DNA of 64,000 nt. Origin: JBKQHQ01 sp052148715. Its GTDB lineage: Bacteria > Pseudomonadota > Alphaproteobacteria > Rhizobiales > Xanthobacteraceae. The first letter of the stretch is position 1, and each line of letters starts with the position of its first letter. Of this stretch, positions 17,952 to 25,747 are shown piece after piece. The notes under the pieces were generated by a model that made no database searches, was not told where the DNA came from, and worked only from the letters and a program-made list of their open reading frames with translations. The position numbers and the translations under genes are program-made. The DNA lies in assembly GCA_052148715.1 (NCBI GenBank), contig JBKQHQ010000130.1, positions 52,152 through 116,151 of the forward strand, given 5' to 3'.

Positions 17952-18998
17952 TTATTCGGCTGCTTGACTATGCGCCGCTTCGGCCTGCTCGTGCGCATGG
18001 AGCCGATCGATGATGCGCCGGGCCTGGATCGCTCCGGTGTCGGCGTTGATGTCGACTTGCGGCGCGTCAGGGCGCTGCGTGATGGAGCGCTGCTGCGCCG
18101 TGAAAACGGCTACGTCTTCGTGAAATGCCGCGTTGATTTGCTGAAAAATCGTTTCCGTCGTCTGCGGATTGTCGACGTCGAAATCGTGCGCCTGACCCCA
18201 GAAATAGTGCGACGTGGTCTCGGTTTCCGGGGTGATGGCGTTGAGATTGCGCATGGAGATGCCGCCGACCCGGCGGCCCTGCGGCGCGCCGGTGCCGGTC
18301 GGCGTGGCGCCTACGTCCAAGCGCAGAAAGGCCGGCGGCGTGTAGTCGATGATCTGCCACCGATCGACGTTCGACGTGAAGCCGCCGACTTTCACGAAGG
18401 TCGGCGGCGCCGGCGTGTCGATCATCCAGCGGGTGACGACCACGTTGTCCGCCGCGCGCTGCACCTTGACGGCGGCGTTCTCCACCAAGGCCGAATTGCC
18501 GATCGTCGTCTCGTGCACGAAGGCGAGATGGGTTAGGTCGAGCAGGTTATCGACCACCAATTGCCAGTTCGCTTCCACGTGCAGATAGGAGTGCTTGGCG
18601 CCCCAGGCCTTGTCGGTAAACCAGTGGAAATCGGTGATCTGATCCGGATCGGCGCGCACCGGATCGCCCATCCAGATCCACAGCCATCGGTAGCGCTCGA
18701 CCAGGGGATAGCTGCGCACTCGGGCCTGCGGCGGGATCAAGTCCTGCCCGGGGACGCGCACGCATTGACCGGTGCGGTCGAAACGCAGGCCGTGATAATG
18801 GCATTGCAACGCGTCGCCGACCATTTTTCCCATCGACAGCGGCAGGCGACGGTGCACGCAGCGGTCCTCGAGCGCGACCGCCGTCCCGTCCTCGGTGCGG
18901 AACAGGACCACCGGCTCGCCGAGAAGGGTGCGGCCGAGCGGGCGGTTCGCGACCTCCTCTTCGGCCGCCGCAACGTACCAGTGGTTTCGTAGAAACAT
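17952..18998 (-). CDS. Rieske non-heme iron oxygenase, VanA-like aromatic ring/O-demethylase alpha subunit
   Basis: 348 residues. The N-terminal Rieske domain has CVHRRLPLSMG (CxH) and CHYHGLRFD (CxxH). The mononuclear iron site is in NLLDLTHLAFVHE (about residues 150-162), the arrangement of vanillate O-demethylase and related oxygenases. These enzymes demethylate or hydroxylate aromatic compounds using O2 and electrons from a ferredoxin/reductase. The ferredoxin gene follows in the same operon. The substrate is not determinable. A 65-residue protein of unknown function is encoded just upstream. Confidence 0.93.
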   Translation of the reverse strand: MFLRNHWYVAAAEEEVANRPLGRTLLGEPVVLFRTEDGTAVALEDRCVHRRLPLSMGKMVGDALQCHYHGLRFDRTGQCVRVPGQDLIPPQARVRSYPLVERYRWLWIWMGDPVRADPDQITDFHWFTDKAWGAKHSYLHVEANWQLVVDNLLDLTHLAFVHETTIGNSALVENAAVKVQRAADNVVVTRWMIDTPAPPTFVKVGGFTSNVDRWQIIDYTPPAFLRLDVGATPTGTGAPQGRRVGGISMRNLNAITPETETTSHYFWGQAHDFDVDNPQTTETIFQQINAAFHEDVAVFTAQQRSITQRPDAPQVDINADTGAIQARRIIDRLHAHEQAEAAHSQAAE

Positions 18999-19007
18999 GG
19001 CGCGCTC

Positions 19008-19205
19008 CTAAAGCATGTCCTTGATGGCACGGATGAGCGTTCGGTCGACGCTGATCATATCCGCTTCGGGCGGAAGCGCGAGATCGGTGCGCTCCTTGGC
19101 CGACACGGCACGCCCCTGCAGAATGACACGGCCATCGGAGGTGAGGAAGATCGAGGAGGCGGCGTCCTCGCTGTCTCGCCAAACGAGCTCGACCCGGAAT
19201 TTCAC
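19008..19205 (-). CDS. Small conserved-looking hypothetical protein
   Basis: 65 residues from GTG 19205, with AGGAG six bases upstream. The sequence begins MKFRVELVWRDSEDAASSIFL and ends with an acidic-basic helix (DRTLIRAIKDML). It has mixed alpha/beta composition, no signal peptide and no membrane segment. It ends 9 bases before the Rieske oxygenase gene, so it is probably the first gene of that operon. I do not recognise the family; a role tied to the oxygenase is only suggested by position. Confidence 0.65.
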   Translation of the reverse strand: MKFRVELVWRDSEDAASSIFLTSDGRVILQGRAVSAKERTDLALPPEADMISVDRTLIRAIKDML

Positions 19206-19333
19206 GTCGATCTCCTGGGTTTTTCAACGCCGAAAAGCCAATGTTACCGTCATCGGGTGAGCTGTTCCATAAGGACGAGGCGCGAATTTACACTGTTCGG
19301 TTTCCGTTCTAGTCCGATTCATGACTTGCGGCT

Positions 19334-19852
19334 ATGAACCAGCGGATGAGACGTCCGATTCGCATCCTCGGGATTGATCCGGGCCTTCGCCGCACCGGCT
19401 GGGGTCTGGTCGAGATCGAGGGTAACCGGCTCTCGTTTATCGCTTGCGGTTCGGTTGCGACTGACGAGCGCGCCGGGCTCGCCTCCCGCCTGCTCGCGAT
19501 CTACGAGGGGCTGGTCTGCGTCGTCGATGAATTCCGGCCGGATGAGGCGGCGGTCGAGGCCACCTTCGTCAACAAGGATGCGGCCGCCACCCTGAAGCTT
19601 GGCCAGGCGCGCGGCATTGCCATGCTGGTGCCGGCCAAGACCGGCGTGCTGGTTGCCGAGTACGCGCCGAACCTGGTGAAGAAGACGATCGTCGGTACCG
19701 GCCACGGCGACAAGGCGCAGGTGCGCATGATGATCGGCGTGCTGCTGCCGAAGGCCGATCCGCGCTCCGAGGATGCCGCCGACGCGCTCGCCGTCGCCGT
19801 CACCCACGCGCATCACCGGCAAAGCGTCATTCTGCGGGTAGTGGCCCGATGA
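19334..19852 (+). CDS. ruvC: Crossover junction endodeoxyribonuclease RuvC
   Basis: 172 residues. The four acidic catalytic residues are visible: D in GIDPGLRRTGWG, E in AVEATFVN, and the pair in SEDAADALAVAVTHAHH. RuvC is the dimeric resolvase that cuts Holliday junctions in the RuvABC complex. The ATG at 19334 has no strong ribosome binding site. The stop overlaps the ruvA start (ATGA). Confidence 0.97.
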   Translation: MNQRMRRPIRILGIDPGLRRTGWGLVEIEGNRLSFIACGSVATDERAGLASRLLAIYEGLVCVVDEFRPDEAAVEATFVNKDAAATLKLGQARGIAMLVPAKTGVLVAEYAPNLVKKTIVGTGHGDKAQVRMMIGVLLPKADPRSEDAADALAVAVTHAHHRQSVILRVVAR

Positions 19853-20466
19853 TCGGCAAGCTCAAAGGGCTGATCGATTCCTACGGACAGGATTTCGTCA
19901 TCGTCGACGTGGGCGGCGTCGGCTATCTGGTGCATTGCTCGGCGCGCACGCTGCAGGCGCTTCCGGCGCAGGGCGAAGCCGTGACGCTGTCGATCGAAAC
20001 GCATGTGCGCGAGGATCAGATCCGCCTGTTCGGCTTCCTCAGCGACGGCGAGCGCGAATGGTTCCGGCTGCTGCAGACCGTGCAGGGGGTCGGCACTAAG
20101 GTGGCGCTGTCGGTCTTGAGCACGCTTAAGCCGGCCGATCTCGCCAACGCCATTGCGCTGCGCGACAAGGGCATGGTGGCGCGCACGCCGGGCGTCGGCC
20201 CGAAGGTAGCCGAGCGTATCGTCACGGAGCTCAAGGACAAGGCGCCGGCCTATGCGGACGTCGATCCGGCGGTGATCCGGCTCTCCGGTGCGGTCGAGGA
20301 TTGGCACGCGCCGCGGCCGGTGGCGGATGCCGTCTCGGCCCTCGTCAATCTCGGCTATGGTCAGCCGCAGGCCGCCGCCGCCATCGCCGCCGCGACCCGC
20401 GGCGCCGGCGAGGGCGCGGACACGGCGCAACTGATCCGGCTCGGACTGAAGGAGCTCGCGAAGTGA
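19849..20466 (+). CDS. ruvA: Holliday junction branch migration protein RuvA
   Basis: 205 residues. The N-terminal OB fold is MIGKLKGLIDSYGQDFVIVDVGGVGYLVHCS, followed by the helix-hairpin-helix segments (LLQTVQGVGTKVALSVLS and RTPGVGPKVAERIVTELKDKA). The C-terminal RuvB-contact domain ends in IRLGLKELAK. RuvA tetramers bind the four-way junction and load RuvB. It overlaps ruvC by four bases. Thirteen bases separate it from a deaminase-like gene that sits between ruvA and ruvB. Confidence 0.97.
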   Translation: MIGKLKGLIDSYGQDFVIVDVGGVGYLVHCSARTLQALPAQGEAVTLSIETHVREDQIRLFGFLSDGEREWFRLLQTVQGVGTKVALSVLSTLKPADLANAIALRDKGMVARTPGVGPKVAERIVTELKDKAPAYADVDPAVIRLSGAVEDWHAPRPVADAVSALVNLGYGQPQAAAAIAAATRGAGEGADTAQLIRLGLKELAK

Positions 20467-20479
20467 CGGATAAGGGCGG

Positions 20480-20902
20480 ATGCTGAACGATCGGGAGAAA
20501 GAGCTCGTCGAAGCGGCGCGCGAGGCGATCCGCCGGCGCTACCGCAACGATTGGCAGGAAGTCGGCGCCGCGTTGCGCAGCCGCGACGGCCGCATCTTCG
20601 CCGGCGTCAATCTCGATGCCTATCTCGGCCGGATGGCGGTATGTGCCGAGGCCGTGGCGCTGGGCAAGCTCGTTTCAGACATCGGCGAGATCGGCATCGA
20701 CACGATCGTGGCGGTGCGTCATCCGAAACCGGCGGAGGCGGACCAAACGATCGCGGTCGTGTCTCCCTGCGGTAGCTGTCGCGAGCTGATCTGGGACTAC
20801 GATCGCAACGCCCGCGTCATCGTGCCGGGTAAGAATGGTCCAACCGTCGAGCCGATCAGCCGTTTGCTTCCTAACAAATACACGCGCGAGCGCAATCTGT
20901 GA
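20480..20902 (+). CDS. Cytidine/blasticidin-S deaminase-like zinc hydrolase
   Basis: 140 residues. The zinc-binding and catalytic motifs of the cytidine deaminase fold are present: VCAEAVALG (CxE, catalytic glutamate) and SPCGSCRELIWDY (PCxxC). The CAE form and size fit free-nucleoside deaminases of the CDA / blasticidin-S deaminase group more than tRNA adenosine deaminases. It lies between ruvA and ruvB, and its TGA overlaps the ruvB GTG (GTGA), so it is translated with the recombination genes. The substrate is unknown; nucleoside salvage is possible. Confidence 0.85.
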   Translation: MLNDREKELVEAAREAIRRRYRNDWQEVGAALRSRDGRIFAGVNLDAYLGRMAVCAEAVALGKLVSDIGEIGIDTIVAVRHPKPAEADQTIAVVSPCGSCRELIWDYDRNARVIVPGKNGPTVEPISRLLPNKYTRERNL

Positions 20903-21966
20903 CGAAGGCCACTTCGCCGAGCCCGAATGGCCGCCGCCTGGTCGCGGCCGAACGCCGCGAGGACGATGCGGGCGAGCCGTCGCTGCGGCCGCAGCAGCTC
21001 AGCGAGTTCATCGGCCAGGAGCAGGCGCGCGCCAATATGCGCGTGTTCATCGCGGCGGCGCGCGCGCGCCCCGAGGCGCTCGACCACGTGCTGTTCGTCG
21101 GGCCGCCCGGGCTCGGCAAGACCACCTTGGCGCAGATCGTCGCGCGCGAGCTGGGGGTCAATTTCCGCTCCACCTCGGGCCCGGTGATCGCCAAGGCCGG
21201 CGATCTTGCGGCGCTGCTCACGAACCTTGAGGAGCGCGATGTTCTGTTCATCGACGAGATCCATCGGCTCAATCCGGCGGTCGAGGAAATCCTCTATCCC
21301 GCCATGGAGGACTTTCAGCTCGACCTGATCATCGGCGAGGGCCCGGCGGCGCGCTCGGTCAAGATCGATATCGCCCGCTTCACGCTTGTTGGCGCCACGA
21401 CGCGCGCCGGCCTGCTCACCAATCCGCTGCGCGACCGCTTCGGCATTCCGATCAGGCTCAATTTTTACACCGAGGCCGAGCTCGAGCTGATCGTCAATCG
21501 CGGGGCGCGCGTGCTCGGCATCGGTATGACGCCGGACGGCGCCAACGAGATCGCGCGGCGCGCGCGCGGCACCCCGCGCATCGCCGGCCGGCTGTTGCGG
21601 CGCGTGCGCGATTTTGCACTCGTCGCCGGGCACGATCGCATCGACCGCGCCTCGGCCGACCGTGCGCTCGGCGCGCTCGAGGTCGACGCCGCCGGGCTCG
21701 ACGCCATGGACCGCCGCTATCTCGTCACCATCGCGGAGAACTACGGCGGCGGCCCGGTCGGGGTGGAAACGCTCGCCGCCGCGCTGTCCGAGCCGCGCGA
21801 CGCCATCGAGGACATCATCGAGCCGTTCCTGATCCAAAAAGGCTTCATCCAGCGCACGCCGCGCGGGCGGCTGTTGACCAGCCACGCCTTCGGCCACCTC
21901 GGACTCGCCGAGCCCAAGCGCGACCCGGCGCAATTCCTCCTGTTCGACGGCGGCGACGAAAGTTGA
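20899..21966 (+). CDS. ruvB: Holliday junction branch migration ATPase RuvB
   Basis: 355 residues from GTG 20899. The AAA+ core shows Walker A VGPPGLGKTTLAQ, Walker B FIDEIHRLN, sensor 1 VGATTRAGLLTNPLRDRFG, and the C-terminal winged helix (IEPFLIQKGFIQRTPRGRLLT). RuvB hexamers pump DNA through the RuvA-bound junction. The start overlaps the stop of the deaminase-like gene. The tail DGGDES beyond the winged helix is unremarkable. Confidence 0.97.
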   Translation: MTKATSPSPNGRRLVAAERREDDAGEPSLRPQQLSEFIGQEQARANMRVFIAAARARPEALDHVLFVGPPGLGKTTLAQIVARELGVNFRSTSGPVIAKAGDLAALLTNLEERDVLFIDEIHRLNPAVEEILYPAMEDFQLDLIIGEGPAARSVKIDIARFTLVGATTRAGLLTNPLRDRFGIPIRLNFYTEAELELIVNRGARVLGIGMTPDGANEIARRARGTPRIAGRLLRRVRDFALVAGHDRIDRASADRALGALEVDAAGLDAMDRRYLVTIAENYGGGPVGVETLAAALSEPRDAIEDIIEPFLIQKGFIQRTPRGRLLTSHAFGHLGLAEPKRDPAQFLLFDGGDES

Positions 21967-22039
21967 TCCCTACTTTTGCTGCATTGGCTCCGTAGGGCCG
22001 GCGAATGCCTGAATTCGCAGGTCGGTCATTGCCAACTCG

Positions 22040-22981
22040 ATGATTTCACGCCGGCAGTTCTTGCGATGGCTCGCCGCCCTGGGTGTGGTGGGGGTCGGCG
22101 CTCCAGCCTATGGCTTCGGCATCGAGCCGATGCGCCAGCCGCGAGTCACGCGCTATGCGCTCGCGCCCGCGCGGTGGCCGCCCGACCTCCACCTCAGCAT
22201 CGCCGTGCTCGCCGATATTCACGCCTGCCAACCGTGGATGAGCGCCGAGCGTGTCGGCGCTATCGTGGACCAGACGAACGGGCTCGGAGCCGATCTGATC
22301 GTGCTCCTTGGCGACTATGTCGCCGGCCATCGGTTCGTGACCGGGCCGGTCGCCGCCAGCGAGTGGTCGGCGGCGCTTGCCGGACTGCAAGCGCCGCTCG
22401 GCGTGCATGCGAGTCTCGGCAATCATGATTGGTGGCAGGACCGGGCGGTGCAGCGCAGCGGGGGAGGCGTGCCCTTCAGCAAGGCGGCGCTGAATGCTGT
22501 CGGCATCCGCGTCTACGAGAATGAGGTGGTGCGGATCGAAAAGCCCGAAGGCGCATTCTGGCTTGCCGGTCTCGGCGATCAGCTTGCCTATTGGCCGTCG
22601 CGCCGCTTGCGGCCGGGCCGGCATGTCGGGGTCGACGACCTCGCCGGCACCTTGGCTAAGATCGCCGACGACGCACCCGTCATCTTGCTCGCCCACGAGC
22701 CAGACATCGCGGTCAGGGTGCCTAGCCGGGTCGCGCTGATGCTCAGCGGCCATACCCATGGCGGGCAGGTGAGGGCGCTCGGCTGGTCCCCCGTCGTGCC
22801 GTCACGCTTCGGCAACCGCTTTGCCTATGGCCACCTGCGCACCAGATGCGATGTCATCGTCTCGGGCGGGCTCGGCTGCAGCATCGTGCCGGTGCGCATC
22901 GGCATGCCGCCGGAGATCGTGCTGGTCAGCCTTGGCCGTGCGGCCAGCGCGAACGTGACGAGTGCGGATGCCCGACCTTGA
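22040..22981 (+). CDS. Tat-exported metallophosphoesterase (YaeI/YkuE-like)
   Basis: 313 residues. The N-terminus MISRRQFLRWLAALGVVGVGAPAYG is a twin-arginine signal. The calcineurin-like metal site follows: VLADIHACQ, LLGDYVAG, SLGNHDWWQD, LAHEPDIA and LSGHTHGGQV. Members of this branch (YkuE) are exported phosphoesterases, and some act on lipid substrates such as UDP-diacylglucosamine. Here the substrate is unknown. It lies between ruvB and ybgC, where most relatives have no gene, and ends 17 bases before ybgC. Confidence 0.92.
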   Translation: MISRRQFLRWLAALGVVGVGAPAYGFGIEPMRQPRVTRYALAPARWPPDLHLSIAVLADIHACQPWMSAERVGAIVDQTNGLGADLIVLLGDYVAGHRFVTGPVAASEWSAALAGLQAPLGVHASLGNHDWWQDRAVQRSGGGVPFSKAALNAVGIRVYENEVVRIEKPEGAFWLAGLGDQLAYWPSRRLRPGRHVGVDDLAGTLAKIADDAPVILLAHEPDIAVRVPSRVALMLSGHTHGGQVRALGWSPVVPSRFGNRFAYGHLRTRCDVIVSGGLGCSIVPVRIGMPPEIVLVSLGRAASANVTSADARP

Positions 22982-22998
22982 GATTCGAGTGAATCCGC

Positions 22999-23463
22999 AT
23001 GTTCATTGATCCTTCCCTCGATGGCGAGATCCGCGACGGCCGCCACCTGCAGCGCGTGCGCGTCTATTATGAAGACACGGATTTCACCGGCATCGTCTAC
23101 CACGCCAACTACCTGCGCTTCATGGAACGCGGGCGCACCAACTATCTGCGCCTGCTCGGTGCCGACCATCGCACCTTGTTCGCTGCAACCGAGCAGGAAG
23201 CTCCGGGCTTCGGCTTCGTGGTGCGCTCAATGGCGATCGAGTTTCTCAAGCCGGCCCGGATGGATGACGTGCTCGACATCGTCACGGCGCCGGAGGCGGT
23301 GAAAGGAGCCTCGGTCCTGCTCCGCCAACAGGTGCGACGTGGCGAGGATCTTTTAGTCGAAGCGCAGGTGCGCGTCGCCTTCGTCTCCGGCGGCCGCGCA
23401 AGGCCGATCCCCAAGCCGCTGCGCCTGGCGATGCAAGCGGACCGCGAGCGAATCGAAGGTTAG
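22999..23463 (+). CDS. ybgC: Tol-Pal-associated acyl-CoA thioesterase YbgC
   Basis: 154 residues with the hotdog-fold motif VYYEDTDFTGIVYHANYLRFMERGR, in which the aspartate of EDTDFTG is catalytic. YbgC hydrolyses acyl-CoA at the membrane and is the first gene of the Tol-Pal cluster in most proteobacteria. Here a TetR gene, a DUF2852 gene and a strong terminator separate it from tolQ, so the tol genes probably need their own promoter. Confidence 0.94.
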   Translation: MFIDPSLDGEIRDGRHLQRVRVYYEDTDFTGIVYHANYLRFMERGRTNYLRLLGADHRTLFAATEQEAPGFGFVVRSMAIEFLKPARMDDVLDIVTAPEAVKGASVLLRQQVRRGEDLLVEAQVRVAFVSGGRARPIPKPLRLAMQADRERIEG

Positions 23464-23501
23464 CGATGATCGCGGTTGCGTGTCGACGCCTCCGCCCCAG
23501 T

Positions 23502-23522
23502 CATGTTAAAACGATTTACATG
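23502..23522. promoter_or_regulatory. Imperfect inverted repeat at the tetR start, possible autoregulatory operator
   Basis: CATGT-t-AA and TT-t-ACATG flank a short centre and overlap the likely start codon of the TetR gene at 23520. It shares ATGTTA with the perfect operator at 24219-24241. TetR proteins commonly repress their own genes. The arms are imperfect, so this is a suggestion only. Confidence 0.3.
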
Positions 23523-24197
23523 GGTTGGTCAAAGGATGGCGGTCGCGACCGGCCGCGCGGATATCATCACGGTAATCTCAAAGAGGCCTTGGTCCGGGCG
23601 GCGCTGGAGCTGATCGCGGAGAAGGGCCCTTCGGGACTGACCTTCGCCGAGGCCGCGCGCTGGGCCGGCGTGAGCGCGGCTGCGCCCTACCGCCATTTTC
23701 GCGACCGGGACGAATTGCTGGCGAGCGTCGCCCAGCTCGGCTTTGCGCGGTTCGAAGCCGCGCTCGCCCGGGCCTGGAATGACGGGCTACCATCACCCTT
23801 TGTGGCCTTCGAGCGACTAGGCAAGGCCTATCTCGACTTCGCCCGCACCGAGCCGGCGTATTATTCCGCGATGTTCGAGGCCGGAATTCCGCTCGACACC
23901 AATCCCGAATTGCTGGCGATCGGCGAGCGGGCGTTTGCGGTGCTGCGCCGGGCGACCGAGGCGCTCGTCGCGACGCTGCCTGCTGGAAGCCGGCCTCCGG
24001 CGCTGATGATGGCGCTGCATATTTGGGCACTGTCGCACGGCATCGCCTCGCTGTTCGGTCGTGGCGACATGGCGCGCCGAAGCTTGCCGATGGCTCCCGA
24101 GGAGTTGCTGGAGGCCGGAATGCTGGTCTATTTGCGCGGCTTGGGCATCCCGGAAAATCCCGCCGCAGGAGCGAAAGGGCCCGTTGCGCCATCTTGA
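23520..24197 (+). CDS. TetR/AcrR-family transcriptional regulator
   Basis: 225 residues from ATG 23520; an in-frame ATG at 23466 would add 18 residues that do not resemble the family. The N-terminal HTH reads RGYHHGNLKEALVRAALELIAEKG, then LTFAEAARWAGVSAAAPYRHFRDRDELL (residues about 10-60). The C-terminal ligand domain is of the TetR_C WHG-like type (RTEPAYYSAMFEAGI and ALMMALHIWALSHGIASLF). It lies just before the DUF2852 gene, whose promoter carries a perfect palindrome, so it probably represses that gene. The inducer is unknown. Confidence 0.9.
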   Translation: MGWSKDGGRDRPRGYHHGNLKEALVRAALELIAEKGPSGLTFAEAARWAGVSAAAPYRHFRDRDELLASVAQLGFARFEAALARAWNDGLPSPFVAFERLGKAYLDFARTEPAYYSAMFEAGIPLDTNPELLAIGERAFAVLRRATEALVATLPAGSRPPALMMALHIWALSHGIASLFGRGDMARRSLPMAPEELLEAGMLVYLRGLGIPENPAAGAKGPVAPS

Positions 24198-24241
24198 CAA
24201 GCACGCAAGTCAGCCGTATGTGAATGTTATTAACATTCACA
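24194..24241 (+). promoter_or_regulatory. Promoter with perfect TetR-type operator upstream of DUF2852 gene
   Basis: TTGACA (24194-24199) and TATGTG (24217-24222) are spaced 17 bp apart. Overlapping the -10 is a perfect inverted repeat at 24219-24241 with 11-base arms TGTGAATGTTA and TAACATTCACA around a single central T. A repressor bound there would block RNA polymerase directly. The adjacent TetR protein is the obvious candidate. Confidence 0.8.
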
Positions 24242-24255
24242 CTCAGAGGCCCGTC

Positions 24256-24705
24256 ATGCCTATCGCAGCAAAACTCGACGAACTTGGACGTCCCGCTTGG
24301 ATACTGCTGATGATCCTTGGCTTCATCGTCTGGTGGCCGCTGGGGCTCGCGGCGCTGGCTTTCATCATAGGGAGCGGACGCATGGGTTGCTGGAACCACC
24401 GATCAGCCGGACACTGGCACGACAAGATGGAACGGATGCAGGCGAAAATGGACCGCTTGCGCGGCCGCATGGATGGCACGGGCGCTGCCCAGGACTGGTG
24501 GGGCGAGCCACGCTCGAGCGGCAATCGCGCCTTCGACGAATACCGGTCAGAAACGCTGCGCCGGCTCGAGGAGGAACAACGCGAGTTCCAAGACTTTCTG
24601 CGCCGCTTGCGGTTCGCCAAGGACAAGACCGAGTTCGATCAGTTCATGGCCGAGCGCCGCAATCGACCGGATCCTTCATCTCCTTCGCCGCAGCCGCAAG
24701 CCTGA
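24256..24705 (+). CDS. DUF2852 membrane protein
   Basis: 149 residues from ATG 24256, with AGAGG seven bases upstream. One or two membrane segments lie at residues about 14-40 (WILLMILGFIVWWPLGLAALAF). A charged helical tail follows (HDKMERMQAKMDRLRGRMDG and LRRLEEEQREFQDFLRRL), ending in a proline/serine stretch. This matches DUF2852, a family I know mainly from alphaproteobacteria with no defined role. Coiled-coil-like helices suggest oligomerisation. Expression is probably controlled by the adjacent TetR through the operator at 24219-24241, and a strong terminator follows. Confidence 0.85.
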   Translation: MPIAAKLDELGRPAWILLMILGFIVWWPLGLAALAFIIGSGRMGCWNHRSAGHWHDKMERMQAKMDRLRGRMDGTGAAQDWWGEPRSSGNRAFDEYRSETLRRLEEEQREFQDFLRRLRFAKDKTEFDQFMAERRNRPDPSSPSPQPQA

Positions 24706-24730
24706 GAGGCATTCCGAGCTTTCGCCGGAA

Positions 24731-24763
24731 GAGCCGTTCGGTGCCCGCCGGACGGCTCTTTTT
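24731..24763 (+). terminator. Intrinsic terminator after DUF2852
   Basis: An 11-bp stem, GAGCCGTTCGG paired with CCGGACGGCTC (one wobble), closes a 6-base loop and is followed by five T residues. It lies 26 bases after the DUF2852 stop and separates the ybgC-tetR-DUF2852 segment from tolQ. Confidence 0.9.
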
Positions 24764-25005
24764 CGTGCCGTCCGCGTGCGGCCCGGAAGCCGTCCTGGCG
24801 GGCCGATTGCCCGCGATGACAAATGCATTCTCTCAACGTCTTGGCTCTTCGGTAACTCTTTCTTAACGTCATGCGGCGCTGGTAGCGGGCTGCGCGGCCG
24901 TTCAGCGCCCTAGTTTGGTCATGTTTCACGTCGATTCGATGCCTGCGGTGGTGGGTCGCTCGAGTCCTCGTGGATTTCGGGTCATCGGTGGAACGCTAAA
25001 GGCAT

Positions 25006-25737
25006 TTGCCGCCTGGCCTTCCTTTACCGGCCTTGCAAGGTGCGCCGTCCGTCCTGAGCACGGAGTTGCGAAAGGTGCTGTTCATAAGGCTATTCATGCA
25101 TGCGGACTTCATCGTCCAATGCGTGATGGTTGGGCTTTTCGTCGCTTCGGTCTGGGTTTGGGCGATCGCCATCGACAAGCTATTGCTTTATAGTCGAACT
25201 AAGCGCGCCATGGACCGATTCGAGCAAGCTTTTTGGTCCGGCCAGTCGCTGGAGGAGTTGTATCGGTCGCTCTCCGCGCGGCCCGCGCATTCGATGGCTG
25301 GCGTGTTCGTGGCCGCGATGCGCGAATGGAAGCGCAGCTTTGAGGGCGAGGCGCGCTCCTTCGCGGGTCTGCAGATGCGCATCGACAAGGTGATGAACGT
25401 AACCATTGCGCGCGAGGTGGAGCGGCTTGAGCGCCGCCTCCTGGTCCTTGCGACGGTTGGGTCCGCCGGCCCCTTCATCGGCCTGTTCGGCACGGTTTGG
25501 GGTATCATGAACAGCTTCCAATCGATCGCCGAGCAGAAGAATACCTCGCTCGCGGTCGTGGCGCCCGGCATCGCCGAAGCCCTGTTCGCGACTGCAATTG
25601 GCCTCGTTGCTGCCATCCCGGCGACCATTTTCTACAACAAATTTGCGTCCGAGGTGAATAAGCAGGCGCAACGCCTGGAGGGGTTCGCCGACGAGTTCTC
25701 CGCGATCCTGTCGCGGCAGATCGACGAGCGCGCGTAA
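25006..25737 (+). CDS. tolQ: Tol-Pal system proton channel subunit TolQ
   Basis: About 243 residues of the MotA/TolQ/ExbB family. The first membrane helix is VMVGLFVASVWVWAIAIDKL. The channel helices are LLVLATVGSAGPFIGLFGTVWGIMNSF and GIAEALFATAIGLVAAIPATIFYNKF. TolQ with TolR forms the proton-driven motor that energises TolA for outer-membrane constriction. The start is unclear: no upstream ATG exists. TTG 25006 gives a length near relatives, while GTG 25075 has GGAG nine bases before it. An upstream terminator implies an independent promoter. Confidence 0.93.
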   Translation: MPPGLPLPALQGAPSVLSTELRKVLFIRLFMHADFIVQCVMVGLFVASVWVWAIAIDKLLLYSRTKRAMDRFEQAFWSGQSLEELYRSLSARPAHSMAGVFVAAMREWKRSFEGEARSFAGLQMRIDKVMNVTIAREVERLERRLLVLATVGSAGPFIGLFGTVWGIMNSFQSIAEQKNTSLAVVAPGIAEALFATAIGLVAAIPATIFYNKFASEVNKQAQRLEGFADEFSAILSRQIDERA

Positions 25738-25747
25738 GGGGTGGGGC

